A stretch of 64,000 bases of DNA, from NCBI GenBank assembly GCA_001898935.1, contig MKVT01000009.1, forward strand, positions 62,001 to 126,000, read 5' to 3'. Within the stretch, counting starts at the first letter, position 1. Each line of letters starts with the position of its first letter. Below are positions 55,063 to 64,000 of the stretch, piece after piece. A model generated the notes under the pieces. That model saw nothing but the letters and a program-made list of their open reading frames with translations, had not been told where the DNA came from and searched no databases. The position numbers and the translations under genes are program-made. This DNA is from Paludibacter sp. 47-17. Its GTDB lineage: Bacteria; Bacteroidota; Bacteroidia; Bacteroidales; Paludibacteraceae.

Positions 55063-55103
55063 ACAACCGGATTTTCTGTTGTTTATGACAAAAATCCGGT
55101 TGT
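55063..55103 (-). terminator. 13-bp inverted repeat, terminator before the serpin
   Basis: ACAACCGGATTTT and its exact complement enclose a 15-base loop; TTT follows on the minus strand. It separates the esterase gene from the serpin operon. Confidence 0.6.
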
Positions 55104-55163
55104 TGCGTTCACAACATGCCTTAGATGCAATGTTTCACCCGAAAGTTGCGTTCAGCCACAAAT

Positions 55164-58037
55164 TCAGGGAATAAACTTCAATTGCTGCCGACGGTGCTTA
55201 TCGGTTAGCTTCAGAATATGAAGTCCGGATAAATTTTCGAATTCCAGCTTACAGCTTTCCGAACCTGCCTTCCGCGACATCACCAGCTTACCGTCGGCAC
55301 TTCGCACTTCAACAACAGTATCGGGCAGCAGACCGTTCAACACGATAAAGGTGCGGTTTCCAACCGGTTGAATATGAATATTTTCGGCACCGATGGCAGC
55401 CAGACCAGAATAAATAACCGATATTTCCTGCCGAACAGGCAGTGCAGCAGCATAAACTGTGGAGCCTGGTTCCGATGCCGTAATTACTGCGGTACCAATC
55501 AACTTAATACGCAGCCGGTTACCATTAACAATTTCGGCCACCTCCGGATTGGAACTCGTAAATACCACCTGTGCTCCCGAAGTTGCCGTAGCCTGAAGCG
55601 TCACATCGGGCATGCCCGGCGTTAGCAACTGGGGCAAGGTTTCAAAACTGATGCAGTTTACCTTCAAACTATCGGTGAAACGGGCAGTCGGACTATTGGA
55701 GCCATTCACTAAATTCGGATTTGAATTTTCGTCCCAGGCAAATTTAACAGCTACGGGCTGTTGAATGGTGGCTTCGCTTAACAAGATGTCGTCACCGTCG
55801 ATAACAGCAGTAGCTGCTTTAAACACTTTATCAGGACCGGCAATTTTGAATTCAGTTATCGATGTTCCGGTCGAAAGCCGAAATCCCTTAGCATTATTGA
55901 AACTCACCCTCAATCGCGACCCGTCATTTTTCATTTCTTTAAACGTAGCAGCTGTGGGAACAATATCTTTTCCGTATACATAGCCCAATGCCGTGTTTCC
56001 CATTCGTATACCCACGGTAGCTTTTTCGGTCGGGTGAATATCGTTGTAGTTACTAACATCCGAAATCGTGATGCCATACACCCCGGGCAATTGCGTTGCT
56101 TTCTGTTGTTGTGCTATAAAACGCGGAAGAGCCTCGCGCGAACCACCCAGAACCGAATACATAGCACTGTATTTATAATTGGCCAACTCGGTAAAAATCA
56201 CCGGCAAGTCGGCAATCCCCCAGGCAGCTCTCCAACCCTGAATGGTTGCTTTCATCTTATTTCCATATTCGTTTGTAGCCGGGATTCCATCAATACCCAG
56301 GTTTTCCTCGCCCTGGTACCAGATAATTCCTTTCACCGGATAGCGGGTATAGGGCGCCAGCATCCCATTAAAATTGGCTGCAGGGAAATTTTTCCGATCG
56401 TATACCTGTGCCGATGGTAAAGTTGTAGAAATGGCTTTGGTGTACCACGAAGCATATTCGGGAATCGATTGCAGTGCCGCGAGCGGAGTCCAGGCTTCCA
56501 CCCGGGTTCCCCCGATTGCATTTTGAATAATCCCGATGGGGATATTACGATCGAGATGGATTTGTCGGGCAAAGAAATAGGCTACAGCCGAATAACCCGC
56601 AACTGTCGACGGTGAACAAACGGTCCAGCCATTGCCGGATGTACTCAGTTTTGATTGAGGAGCGGAGGCCTGTTGCCACAAGTCGACTGGCTGAATAAAA
56701 CGGATAGCGGGATAGTTGGCCGCTGCTACCACCGACGAATAGTCAGCTATACCACCCAAACTATAACCCGGGCCAACAGGCATTAACATATTCGACTGTC
56801 CCGACGCAACCCATACATCGCCACACAGGAGGTTGGTGAGTGTTGCCAGCTCCGAGCCAGCCCCTTCGGCCGAAAGCGTAAAAGGTGAATTTTTGGCCGG
56901 TTTGGCGGCAAACTCTACCGTCCAGTTACCGGCCGCATCCACTGTTACCGATTTGCTTTCTCCGTCCAGAACCACTGTGAGCTCATCGTCCGGCTCGGCA
57001 GTTCCTGTTACCCTTATAGGTCGATCGCGCTGAATCACCGCGTTGCTGGTAAGCGGAAAACCAAAGGAAACCAGCGTTTTGGAAACCGTTAACGTTTGTG
57101 TGACCGGTTCGGAAGCAGCATAAAACAAGTTGGCCTGCTGACGAGCAGTGAGTGTACTGGTACCCTGCCCCACCACTTTAATTTCGCTATCAACCACCAC
57201 TGCTACTTCGGGATTGGAGCTGGTGTACTGAATTGGCATGGGCGAGGTACTGGTGGCCGGACTAAAACCGGGGGCCCCTTTGGCGACAGAAATCGGGCCA
57301 TTCATGGTAATTACCTGCGAACCGGGGGTACCAAGCACCTCCCATTCCGGAGTACCCACCAGGCTGGCCGTACAAACACCCTTTACATCGGCTGCTTGTG
57401 CACCAGCACCTTCTTCAAAATTCCAGGCTGCCGCCAAACCGGAAGTCCCGGCAGTTACAGTCGCAGCCATATCGACCAACAATTCGGCAGGAGTCAGCGC
57501 TTTGTTGTAAATGCGCACTTCGTCGATCGCCCCGTTGGTGGGCATTTGCAGATTGCCCCGAATGCCCACATACAATTTATCGGTGTTTGAAATTCCGGAC
57601 GTCGACACCAGCGCCTTTTTCACCTCCAGTTTTCCATCGACATACATATAATAATTACCTCCGGCATTGTCGACTACAAAAGCCAGTTGATGCCATTTCC
57701 CATCATTGATCCGGTACTTACTTCCACCGGGCAGTCCCGACGACGAACCATTGGTGTGCGTACAGTTGACCGCCAGAAATCCATTTAACTGAAAAAATTC
57801 GTACCCGGGCCCGACAGCATTCAAACGTTTGGCCAGAAACACCTGAATCCCGGCCGAATAAGTCGTTTTCACCCAGATAATAATTGTTGCACTCTGACCG
57901 GCAGCTACATTGAGCGCAGGATTGTCGGCTACCGTTGCATAGGTTGCGGTAGAACCCCGGAACATAAGCGACTGTTGGGCCAATGCCGATACGAACGTAA
58001 AGGCAAGCAGAAACAGGAAGAGAAGTGTTTTTTTCAT
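55164..58037 (-). CDS. Secreted sialate O-acetylesterase-like protein with lectin-like and T9SS domains
   Basis: A 957-residue exported protein. After the signal peptide (MKKTLLFLFLLAFTFVSALA) come a LamG/concanavalin-like domain (about 22-195), an Ig-like domain (about 235-320) and an SGNH esterase core of the sialate O-acetylesterase type (about 325-770). The core has VASGQSNM with the nucleophilic Ser, NAIGGTRVEAW, WYQGEENLG and DIHPTEKA with the Asp-x-x-His pair. A second Ig-like domain and a C-terminal segment like a T9SS sorting domain (VEVRSADGKLVMSRKA...GLHILKLTDKHRRQ) follow. It would remove O-acetyl groups from sialic acids or other glycans outside the cell. Single-gene unit with its own -7 box. 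Confidence 0.85.
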   Translation of the reverse strand: MKKTLLFLFLLAFTFVSALAQQSLMFRGSTATYATVADNPALNVAAGQSATIIIWVKTTYSAGIQVFLAKRLNAVGPGYEFFQLNGFLAVNCTHTNGSSSGLPGGSKYRINDGKWHQLAFVVDNAGGNYYMYVDGKLEVKKALVSTSGISNTDKLYVGIRGNLQMPTNGAIDEVRIYNKALTPAELLVDMAATVTAGTSGLAAAWNFEEGAGAQAADVKGVCTASLVGTPEWEVLGTPGSQVITMNGPISVAKGAPGFSPATSTSPMPIQYTSSNPEVAVVVDSEIKVVGQGTSTLTARQQANLFYAASEPVTQTLTVSKTLVSFGFPLTSNAVIQRDRPIRVTGTAEPDDELTVVLDGESKSVTVDAAGNWTVEFAAKPAKNSPFTLSAEGAGSELATLTNLLCGDVWVASGQSNMLMPVGPGYSLGGIADYSSVVAAANYPAIRFIQPVDLWQQASAPQSKLSTSGNGWTVCSPSTVAGYSAVAYFFARQIHLDRNIPIGIIQNAIGGTRVEAWTPLAALQSIPEYASWYTKAISTTLPSAQVYDRKNFPAANFNGMLAPYTRYPVKGIIWYQGEENLGIDGIPATNEYGNKMKATIQGWRAAWGIADLPVIFTELANYKYSAMYSVLGGSREALPRFIAQQQKATQLPGVYGITISDVSNYNDIHPTEKATVGIRMGNTALGYVYGKDIVPTAATFKEMKNDGSRLRVSFNNAKGFRLSTGTSITEFKIAGPDKVFKAATAVIDGDDILLSEATIQQPVAVKFAWDENSNPNLVNGSNSPTARFTDSLKVNCISFETLPQLLTPGMPDVTLQATATSGAQVVFTSSNPEVAEIVNGNRLRIKLIGTAVITASEPGSTVYAAALPVRQEISVIYSGLAAIGAENIHIQPVGNRTFIVLNGLLPDTVVEVRSADGKLVMSRKAGSESCKLEFENLSGLHILKLTDKHRRQQLKFIP

Positions 58038-58102
58038 GATGTATAGATACAGTAATTAATTAAACACAGATCAATAATCGACCTACATAATAAATATTTC
58101 TG

Positions 58103-58110
58103 CAAATATA
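58103..58110 (-). promoter_or_regulatory. -7 promoter box of the esterase gene
   Basis: On the minus strand this reads TATATTTG (TAnnTTTG), about 65 bases before the ATG. Confidence 0.55.
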
Positions 58111-58126
58111 ATCACAATAAATAAAA

Positions 58127-58146
58127 AACCGATTACACTTCCGGTT
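58127..58146 (-). terminator. Second terminator hairpin after ahcY
   Basis: AACCG/CGGTT with a 10-base loop, followed on the minus strand by TTTTTATTTATT. Confidence 0.5.
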
Positions 58147-58158
58147 ATTTTATAAACA

Positions 58159-58199
58159 AATAAGGCCGCAGCCCGGATATATCAGGTTGAAGCCTTATT
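58159..58199 (-). terminator. Terminator hairpin after ahcY
   Basis: AATAAGGC and GCCTTATT form a perfect 8-bp stem with a 25-base loop, followed by TGTTTATAAAA on the minus strand. With the hairpin at 58127-58146 it fills the gap before the esterase promoter. Confidence 0.5.
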
Positions 58200-58251
58200 A
58201 ATTCAGAAAGCAGTTTAAATAACAACCCGCTAACTTCTGATTGACATTATT

Positions 58252-59673
58252 TTAATAGCGGTAATGCTCCGGTTTATACGGCCCTTCGGGCGCCACTCCG
58301 ATATAAGCGGCCTGCTCGGGAGTAAGTCGGGTAAGCTTAACGCCCAGCTGATCGAGGTGGAGACGGGCTACTTCCTCGTCGAGGTGCTTGGGCAGGCGGT
58401 ACACCTCCACTGCATATTCTTTGGTGAACAGTTCGATTTGCGCCAGGGTTTGGTTGGTAAACGAGTTGCTCATCACGAAGGATGGGTGACCGGTAGCGCA
58501 ACCCAGGTTCACCAGGCGGCCGTCGGCCAGCAACAAAATGCTATGTCCGTCGGGGAACAGGTATTTATCGACCTGCGGTTTGATGTTCACTTTTTCGATA
58601 CCCGGGTATTTTTTCAGTTTATCCACCTGAATTTCGTTGTCGAAATGACCGATATTGCACACGATAGCGCTATCTTTCATCTTCTCCATATGTTCGATGC
58701 GGATGATGTCTTTGTTTCCGGTAGTAGTTACAAACACATTCCCGATGGGAAGGGCATCTTCCACCGTAGCCACTTCGAAACCTTCCATAGCCGCCTGCAG
58801 CGCGCAAATCGGGTCGATTTCGGTCACAATAACGCGGGCGCCGTAGGCACGCATCGATTTCGCCGATCCTTTGCCTACATCGCCATAGCCGCACACTACC
58901 ACCACTTTGCCGGCCAGCATAAGGTCGGTGGCCCGTTTGATACCATCGGCCAGCGATTCGCGGCATCCGTAGAGATTGTCGAATTTCGATTTGGTAACCG
59001 AATCGTTTACATTGAAAGCCGGGAACAGCAACTTCCCTTCTTCCATCATCTGGTACAGGCGGTGAACTCCCGTTGTGGTTTCTTCGGAAACACCGCGGAT
59101 TTCGGGAGCCATGCGCGACCATATCCCGTTGTCTTCTTTCAGCACTTTTTTCAGAATAGCATATAATTCCATTTCATCTTCGCCATCGACCACTTTATCG
59201 AGTACCGAAGCATCTTTCTCGGCATCTACCCCCACGTGAATCATCATGGTAGCATCGCCCCCATCGTCGACGATTACGTTCGGGCCCTTATGGCCATCGA
59301 ATACCAGGGCCTGGAGCGTACACCACCAATACTCTTCGAGCGTTTCGCCTTTCCAGGCAAATACCGGAATACCCGCAGCAGCAATGGCAGCAGCAGCATG
59401 ATCCTGTGTCGAATAGATATTACAACTCGCCCAACGCACCTCGGCACCGAGGGCTACGAGGGTTTCGATGAGTACCGCCGTCTGGATGGTCATGTGGAGC
59501 GAACCCATGATGCGGGCGCCTTTCAGCGGCTTGCCGGCGCCATAACGGGCACGGAGCGCCATCAAACCCGGCATTTCCTTTTCGGCCAGCTCGATTTCCT
59601 TGCGACCGAAACCGGCCAGCGATAGATCTGCCACTTTGTAAGGCAGATTGCTAAATAATTCAGGTGAAGTCAT
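58252..59673 (-). CDS. ahcY: Adenosylhomocysteinase
   Basis: AhcY hydrolyses S-adenosylhomocysteine, the by-product of SAM-dependent methylations, to homocysteine and adenosine, using bound NAD. The 473 residues are the long bacterial form with the insertion absent from mammalian enzymes. Visible are [16 protein letters not shown] near the start, [13 protein letters not shown], the NAD-binding [28 protein letters not shown], and the C-terminal [18 protein letters not shown] ... KPEHYRY ending. It has its own promoter and is divergent from tatD. Confidence 0.98.
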   Translation of the reverse strand: MTSPELFSNLPYKVADLSLAGFGRKEIELAEKEMPGLMALRARYGAGKPLKGARIMGSLHMTIQTAVLIETLVALGAEVRWASCNIYSTQDHAAAAIAAAGIPVFAWKGETLEEYWWCTLQALVFDGHKGPNVIVDDGGDATMMIHVGVDAEKDASVLDKVVDGEDEMELYAILKKVLKEDNGIWSRMAPEIRGVSEETTTGVHRLYQMMEEGKLLFPAFNVNDSVTKSKFDNLYGCRESLADGIKRATDLMLAGKVVVVCGYGDVGKGSAKSMRAYGARVIVTEIDPICALQAAMEGFEVATVEDALPIGNVFVTTTGNKDIIRIEHMEKMKDSAIVCNIGHFDNEIQVDKLKKYPGIEKVNIKPQVDKYLFPDGHSILLLADGRLVNLGCATGHPSFVMSNSFTNQTLAQIELFTKEYAVEVYRLPKHLDEEVARLHLDQLGVKLTRLTPEQAAYIGVAPEGPYKPEHYRY

Positions 59674-59706
59674 ATTTTATTTTAATTTGTTTTCGTAAAA
59701 GGGGTA

Positions 59707-59714
59707 CAAAGGTA
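59707..59714 (-). promoter_or_regulatory. -7 promoter box of ahcY
   Basis: On the minus strand this reads TACCTTTG (TAnnTTTG), 33 bases before the ahcY ATG. It is back to back with the tatD box. Confidence 0.6.
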
Positions 59715-59735
59715 CAAAATTCCGTTCTAATTCGT

Positions 59736-59743
59736 TACCTTTG
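59736..59743 (+). promoter_or_regulatory. -7 promoter box of tatD
   Basis: TACCTTTG matches TAnnTTTG, 17 bases before the tatD ATG. Confidence 0.6.
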
Positions 59744-59760
59744 TTATCCAATTTTAATAG

Positions 59761-60387
59761 ATGCTTACCGACGCGCACAGTCACAGAGTGAACACCGGCG
59801 AAGTAAACACAGTTTACAACGTGCGGATCAACGATGACCCGATGAGCCTGCCTCACGGGCCACGTTTGTATTTTTCGGTGGGCATCCATCCCTGGGACGC
59901 CGGCCGGTTTCAACCCTCGTGGCTCGACAAGCTCAACCTGCTGCTGAATTACCGGCAGGTGGTGGCGATAGGCGAATGCGGTCTCGACAAAAACACCGAA
60001 ATACCGATGAATGTTCAGCTGGAAGTATTTGAGCGCCAGATCATTCTTTCAGAAATTGCGTTGAAACCGCTGCTGATCCATTGCGTGGGTTGCCACAACG
60101 AGCTGATGGAACTCCACCGGAAGCATTCGCCCGTTCAGGCCTGGATTGTTCATGGCTTCCGGGGTAAGCCCGGGCTGGCTCAACAACTGCTGAAGGCCGG
60201 ATTCTATCTTTCGTACGGCGGGAAACACAATCCCGAAAGCGTGGCCCTTACCCCGCCGGACCGTCTGCTGATGGAAACCGACGACAGCGGGAAAGAGCTG
60301 GAGGAAGTGGCGGCAACACTGATGGCCATCGGTAAGCTGGCTCCGGAGGAACTAACGGCCGCGGAGAAAATATTCAGAATAAAGTAA
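59761..60387 (+). CDS. tatD: TatD-family metal-dependent hydrolase (short form)
   Basis: TatD proteins are metal-dependent hydrolases with DNase activity in known cases. The 208 residues are shorter than the usual 260, as in the compact Bacteroidetes form. The metal-site motifs remain: D4-x-H6-x-H8 (TDAHSH), VGIHPW, AIGECGLDK, LIHCVG, WIVHGFRGKPG and LMETDDSG. The opening starts directly at the first motif. It heads a run with an S41 protease and pnuC. Confidence 0.85.
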   Translation: MLTDAHSHRVNTGEVNTVYNVRINDDPMSLPHGPRLYFSVGIHPWDAGRFQPSWLDKLNLLLNYRQVVAIGECGLDKNTEIPMNVQLEVFERQIILSEIALKPLLIHCVGCHNELMELHRKHSPVQAWIVHGFRGKPGLAQQLLKAGFYLSYGGKHNPESVALTPPDRLLMETDDSGKELEEVAATLMAIGKLAPEELTAAEKIFRIK

Positions 60388-60408
60388 TTGTTCAATTTTT
60401 AAGATAAC

Positions 60409-62124
60409 ATGAATCACCCGATTTCTAACAACCATAGTATGAACATCTTCCAGGAAGAAGAAGCGAGCAGCACACCAGCCGGCATGCCGCCGGTCGACCG
60501 CGACCGGAAAGGCCTTGCGGCACTCTCATCACTGAAAGGCCTGCTGATCTTGGTTTTAGTTGCATGGCTCCTGCCCCCGGCGACCTCGGCTCAGCTGAAG
60601 ATCAACGCCCAGGCGCTGAAACTCAACAATGTATTCAGCATTATTTCCAATATGTATGTCGACACGATCAACGAAAACAAAATCGTGGAAGCGGCCATTG
60701 TAGGGGCTCTGAAAGAGCTCGACCCCCATTCGTCGTACATCCCGAAAGCCGAAGTGGACAGGGTGAACGAACCCCTGGAGGGCAGTTTTGAAGGCGTAGG
60801 GATTCAGTTTCAGCTCTTTGAAGATACGATTCTGGTCGTGCAGACCATTTCGGGCACCCCGGCCGAGAAAGTAGGCGTAATGCCCGGCGACCGCATCGTG
60901 TATATCGACAATGAATTGGTGGCGGGAGTCAAGTTTCAGAATTCGGATGTCACGAAACGCTTGAGAGGCACGCGCGGATCGGTGGTGGAAGTAAAGATCC
61001 GGCGCCGGGGCGTAAAGGAATTGATGCTATTTAAAATTACACGCGACAAGATTCCGGTGAACAGCATCGATGCGAATTACATGATTGATAAGCAAACGGG
61101 TTACATCCGGATCAACAATTTCGGGAGCAAGACCATGCTCGAGTACAAGGAAGCATTTTCGAAGTTGCGGGAGCAGGGGATGAAAAACCTGATTCTCAGC
61201 TTGCAGGGCAATGGTGGCGGATACATGAATGCGGCGATTGAACTGGCCGACGAATTTCTGGGTGCCGGCCAGCTGATCGTGTATACCGAGGGCGCCCGTC
61301 AGCCCAAGAGTGTGGCGAACGCGAGTTCGCGCGGCGATTTTGAAACCGGTAAACTGATCATATTGGTAGATGAATATTCCGCATCGGCGAGTGAAATCGT
61401 ATCGGGTGCGGTACAGGACTGGGACCGCGGTTTGATCGTGGGTCGCCGGAGTTTCGGGAAAGGACTGGTACAACGTCAGATCCCCTTGAGCGACGGATCG
61501 ATGTTGCGCCTTACCACCTCGCGCTATCATACGCCCACAGGCCGCAGTATTCAGAAGCCCTACAAGGATGGGGTCGAGAAATACCAAAAGGACCTGGAAG
61601 AGCGATTCAAACATGGCGAGATGGTGACGGCCGATTCGATTCAGTTTCCCGATTCGCTTAAATATAAGACATTAAAACTGGGCCGCACGGTATACGGAGG
61701 CGGAGGTATTATGCCCGACGTATTCATCCCCATCGACACCACCCGTTTCACGATGTATCACCGGAAGGTGGTGGCACAGGGCATCATGAACAAGGTTTCG
61801 GTGCAGTACATCGAAAAAAACCGTACGAACCTGAAGCGTCAGTATCCTGCATTCGACAAATTCCTGCATCAGTTTACCGTAGACGACACCCTGTTGAAAC
61901 TGATTCTCGATGCCGCCGAAGCCGAAAAGATCGTGTTCGACGAACAACAGTACGAAAAATCGAAAGCATTGATGGCCCTTCAGCTTAAAGCATTGATTGC
62001 ACGCGATTTATGGTCGGTAAATGAATATTACCGGATTATCGACAGCGACAACGAAGCCCTGCAGGCGGCGCTCAAGATATTGAATACTCCGGGAATGTAC
62101 GATAAAAAACTAACTAATCGCTAA
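60409..62124 (+). CDS. C-terminal processing (S41) protease with PDZ domain
   Basis: A 571-residue protease exported by an internal-looking signal: about 43 polar residues precede the hydrophobic stretch LKGLLILVLVAWLLPP, ending at TSAQ. A start at 60439 would shorten this. A PDZ domain (about 122-205, GTPAEKVGVMPGDRIVYIDN) is followed by the S41 core with the catalytic dyad S326 (DEYSASASE) and K351 (RRSFGKGLVQ), the normal spacing of 25. The C-terminal helical region is an extension typical of Bacteroidetes Ctp proteins. It should act in the periplasm on protein C-termini. Confidence 0.92.
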   Translation: MNHPISNNHSMNIFQEEEASSTPAGMPPVDRDRKGLAALSSLKGLLILVLVAWLLPPATSAQLKINAQALKLNNVFSIISNMYVDTINENKIVEAAIVGALKELDPHSSYIPKAEVDRVNEPLEGSFEGVGIQFQLFEDTILVVQTISGTPAEKVGVMPGDRIVYIDNELVAGVKFQNSDVTKRLRGTRGSVVEVKIRRRGVKELMLFKITRDKIPVNSIDANYMIDKQTGYIRINNFGSKTMLEYKEAFSKLREQGMKNLILSLQGNGGGYMNAAIELADEFLGAGQLIVYTEGARQPKSVANASSRGDFETGKLIILVDEYSASASEIVSGAVQDWDRGLIVGRRSFGKGLVQRQIPLSDGSMLRLTTSRYHTPTGRSIQKPYKDGVEKYQKDLEERFKHGEMVTADSIQFPDSLKYKTLKLGRTVYGGGGIMPDVFIPIDTTRFTMYHRKVVAQGIMNKVSVQYIEKNRTNLKRQYPAFDKFLHQFTVDDTLLKLILDAAEAEKIVFDEQQYEKSKALMALQLKALIARDLWSVNEYYRIIDSDNEALQAALKILNTPGMYDKKLTNR

Positions 62125-62145
62125 TTGTTAATCGACACGTAAAAC

Positions 62146-62706
62146 ATGGAATTCCTGGAATACCTCGGCACCCTTCTCAGCTTGGTGTACCTTTACCTCT
62201 CGGTAAAGCAAAAAATCAGCCTGTGGCTGTTTGGCTTTCTGAGTGCGCTGGTGTATGCCGCCGTATTTTATGAAGCGAAGTTTTACGCTGCCATGAGCCT
62301 GCAGCTGTATTACCTGTGGGTGAGCGCCTATGGCTGGTACAGCTGGAAGAAGAACAGAGAGACCACCGGCGAGGAATTGCCCGTTCGCTTCACACGGATG
62401 AAAGAATGGCTGCTGCTCTCGGGAGTGTCGCTGGTAGTGATGTCGGTATACTACTCCTTACTGAGTCTGGGCACCGATTCGCCGGTACCCGGAGCCGACT
62501 CGTTTATCACAGCCTTCAGCATCACCGCCACCTGGATGCTGGCCCGCAAGCAAATCGAACACTGGCTGATCTGGATCGTTGTGGATAGTATAGCCGTTGG
62601 AATTTACTTCATGCAAGGCTTGTACAGCACCGCTTTATTGTTTGCAGTGTATGGAGTGATGGCCGTTGTCGGATGGCGGCAATGGCGAAAAACAATGAAA
62701 AAATAA
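62146..62706 (+). CDS. pnuC: Nicotinamide mononucleotide/riboside transporter PnuC
   Basis: A 186-residue inner membrane protein with about seven hydrophobic helices. PnuC proteins move nicotinamide riboside by facilitated diffusion, or other vitamins such as thiamine in related PnuT. The aromatic-rich YYLWVSAYGWYSWKKNR segment and the later WLIWIVVDSIAVGIYFMQG are typical. No vitamin riboswitch is visible upstream, so the substrate cannot be fixed from regulation. It follows the S41 gene by 21 bases and converges with fabI. Confidence 0.88.
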   Translation: MEFLEYLGTLLSLVYLYLSVKQKISLWLFGFLSALVYAAVFYEAKFYAAMSLQLYYLWVSAYGWYSWKKNRETTGEELPVRFTRMKEWLLLSGVSLVVMSVYYSLLSLGTDSPVPGADSFITAFSITATWMLARKQIEHWLIWIVVDSIAVGIYFMQGLYSTALLFAVYGVMAVVGWRQWRKTMKK

Positions 62707-62737
62707 AAGCAGCGCCGCTCGTTTGCAGCACTGCTTT
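62706..62737 (-). terminator. Terminator of fabI
   Basis: On the minus strand AAAGCAG pairs with CTGCTTT around an 18-base loop, followed by TATTTTTTTC. A good rho-independent terminator overlapping the end of the convergent pnuC. Confidence 0.65.
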
Positions 62738-62778
62738 CACACACTTATAATTGGCCCGGAAGTACCGGATACCTTTTC

Positions 62779-63636
62779 TTATCCGTAAATAATATTGCCT
62801 TCTTCGTCGGTCAGTCCTTCGAAGCTCTTGATGTACTGTTCCATCGCACGGAAACTCATTCCCATACTCGAATAGCCGCCATCGTGATACAGGTTCTGCA
62901 TCGTCACCTTACGGGTCAAATCACTGAACATTACCACGCAATAGTCGGCACATTCGTCGGCAGTAGCATTACCCAGCGGCGACATACGTTCCGAAAAATC
63001 GACCAGACTATCGAATCCTTTGATTCCGCTACCTGCTGTGGTTACTGTGGGCGATTGCGAAATGGTATTGATACGCACGTGCTTTTCGCGGCCGTAGATG
63101 TAGCCAAAGCTACGGGCAATCGACTCGAGCATTGCTTTGGCATCGGCCATATCGTTGTAACCGAACATGGTACGCTGAGCGGCACCATACGAAAGCGCCA
63201 ATACCGAACCCCAATCGCTGATTGCATCTTTTTGCTTGGCAACCTGCAGCATTTTATGAAACGAAATAGCCGAGATATCGAGCGTTTGATTCAACAAACC
63301 ATAGTCGAGGTTATCATAGGGACGTTTTTTGCGAACGTTGGGCGACATTCCGATGGAGTGCAACAGAAAATCGATTTTTCCACCGAGCACTTCCATCGAT
63401 TCGTCGAACACGCGTTCGAGGTCCTCGACATTGGTAGCATCGGCAGGGATCAGTTTAGCATTGAGTTTTTCGGCCAGCTCGTTGGTGGTGCCCATGCGAA
63501 TTGCCAACGGAGTGTTCGATAATGTGATAATGGCACCTTCCTCAACACAACGCTCGGCCACTTTCCATGCAATCGACATGTCGTTGAGCGCTCCAAAAAT
63601 AATTCCTCTTTTTCCTTTTAATAAATTATTACCCAT
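62779..63636 (-). CDS. fabI: Enoyl-[acyl-carrier-protein] reductase (NADH)
   Basis: FabI reduces the enoyl-ACP double bond in each round of fatty acid elongation. The 285 residues are a short-chain dehydrogenase-fold reductase of the FabI type: GIIFGALNDMSIAW cofactor segment, LLHSIGMSP and the catalytic Y160-x6-K167 (FGYNDMADAKAML), then RINTISQSPTVT. Length is slightly above E. coli FabI (262). It has a complete promoter with both boxes. In the window it is the only fatty-acid elongation enzyme, since no fabZ accompanies lpxC. Confidence 0.96.
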   Translation of the reverse strand: MGNNLLKGKRGIIFGALNDMSIAWKVAERCVEEGAIITLSNTPLAIRMGTTNELAEKLNAKLIPADATNVEDLERVFDESMEVLGGKIDFLLHSIGMSPNVRKKRPYDNLDYGLLNQTLDISAISFHKMLQVAKQKDAISDWGSVLALSYGAAQRTMFGYNDMADAKAMLESIARSFGYIYGREKHVRINTISQSPTVTTAGSGIKGFDSLVDFSERMSPLGNATADECADYCVVMFSDLTRKVTMQNLYHDGGYSSMGMSFRAMEQYIKSFEGLTDEEGNIIYG

Positions 63637-63713
63637 GATTTAACTAATTTGATTACTGATGTATGAAACCCATTTTTAGTGAGAAATGTTCATACCTCCT
63701 TTAAATTTTGGCA

Positions 63714-63745
63714 CAAAAGTACGCAAAATGTGCAATATCGCCAAA
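63714..63745 (-). promoter_or_regulatory. Promoter of fabI (-33 and -7)
   Basis: On the minus strand TTTG (63745-63742) is followed after 20 bases by TACTTTTG (63721-63714). This is a full Bacteroidetes promoter, about 78 bases before the fabI ATG. Confidence 0.7.
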
Positions 63746-64000
63746 TTATCCCTTCATAATTTCCATCTGGTGGCGAACCGACTCTTCGTGAATAGCCACC
63801 AGCACCGACTTCATAAACTCTTCTTTCATCCCCATTTCTTTCGCCTGAGCAATTCGTTTCTGAAGGATTTCGTCGTATCGATGTTCCTGAAGGATAGGCA
63901 TATTATGTTCTTTTTTATACATCCCTATTTCGCGTGAAACCCGCATACGTTTGGCCAGCAATTCGAGCAGGTCGTTGTCGAGATCGTCGATCTGGCGGCG
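63746..64000 (-). CDS. DAHP synthase/chorismate mutase type II fusion, C-terminal end (5' part outside window)
   Basis: The frame is open to the end of the window, so the visible 84 residues are the C-terminus of a longer protein. They form a chorismate mutase AroQ-like domain: RRQIDDLDNDLLELLAKRMRVSREIG, with the helix and conserved Arg and Lys residues of the active site (KRMRV, YKKEHN), then RYDEILQKRIAQAKEMGM and the final VLVAIHEESVRHQMEI. In Bacteroidetes this exact ending belongs to a bifunctional 3-deoxy-7-phosphoheptulonate synthase/chorismate mutase of phenylalanine and tyrosine synthesis; the DAHP synthase part cannot be seen here. Confidence 0.85.
   Translation of the reverse strand, partial: RRQIDDLDNDLLELLAKRMRVSREIGMYKKEHNMPILQEHRYDEILQKRIAQAKEMGMKEEFMKSVLVAIHEESVRHQMEIMKG

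Overview
The window comes from a chromosome of the phylum Bacteroidetes, most likely order Bacteroidales. The evidence is the many promoters of the Bacteroidetes type (TAnnTTTG at -7), a hybrid two-component regulator, a GldH lipoprotein, a Bacteroides-type serine palmitoyltransferase, a DAHP synthase/chorismate mutase fusion and proteins with type IX secretion (T9SS) C-terminal domains. T9SS cargo argues against the genus Bacteroides itself; genus cannot be set from the sequence alone. By eye G+C is near one half. I saw no rRNA, tRNA, CRISPR array, transposase or phage gene.

Layout. 1-10 kb: housekeeping and ion transport (adk end, obgE, dnaG, a radical SAM enzyme, folB, lepA, nhaD, nhaA). 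Three of these intergenic gaps (after obgE, dnaG and folB) carry copies of a triple-hairpin repeat. 10-12.5 kb, minus strand: a transglutaminase-like protein and a carboxynorspermidine-dehydrogenase-type enzyme. 12.6-22.8 kb: a pectin module made of a hybrid two-component sensor and two large secreted pectate lyases (PL9-like and PL1-like), without SusC/SusD. 23-28 kb: agmatine deiminase, an integral membrane acyltransferase, N-carbamoylputrescine amidase, a small outer-membrane-type protein and a lipoprotein hydrolase. 28-31 kb, minus: a TonB-receptor-like barrel protein and an unknown secreted protein.

31.3-33.7 kb and 52.3-55.0 kb, both minus, hold the most interesting content: two paralogous radical SAM/SPASM enzyme plus lipoprotein pairs. 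In each pair the lipoprotein gene overlaps the start of the enzyme gene. The first pair follows an outer-membrane protein with a C-terminal coiled coil; the second follows a lipoprotein serpin. They resemble the little-understood 'rSAM/lipoprotein system' families (TIGR04133/TIGR04134, named from memory).

Between them lie conserved operons: holB-ricT-gldH-trmB-mrp (minus); pepD and an HD phosphohydrolase; lpxD-lpxC-lpxA with glnS, where LpxC lacks the FabZ domain usual in this phylum; a YkgJ-like protein; serine palmitoyltransferase; an ABC-F ATPase; and an NfnAB-like ferredoxin/NADPH oxidoreductase. 55-64 kb holds a sialate O-acetylesterase-like T9SS protein, ahcY, tatD, an S41 protease, pnuC, fabI and the end of the DAHP synthase/chorismate mutase gene.

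Functionally the window combines envelope building (lipid A, sphingolipid, fatty acid reduction), polyamine synthesis (three genes at two sites), pectin attack, and two candidate lipoprotein-modification modules.
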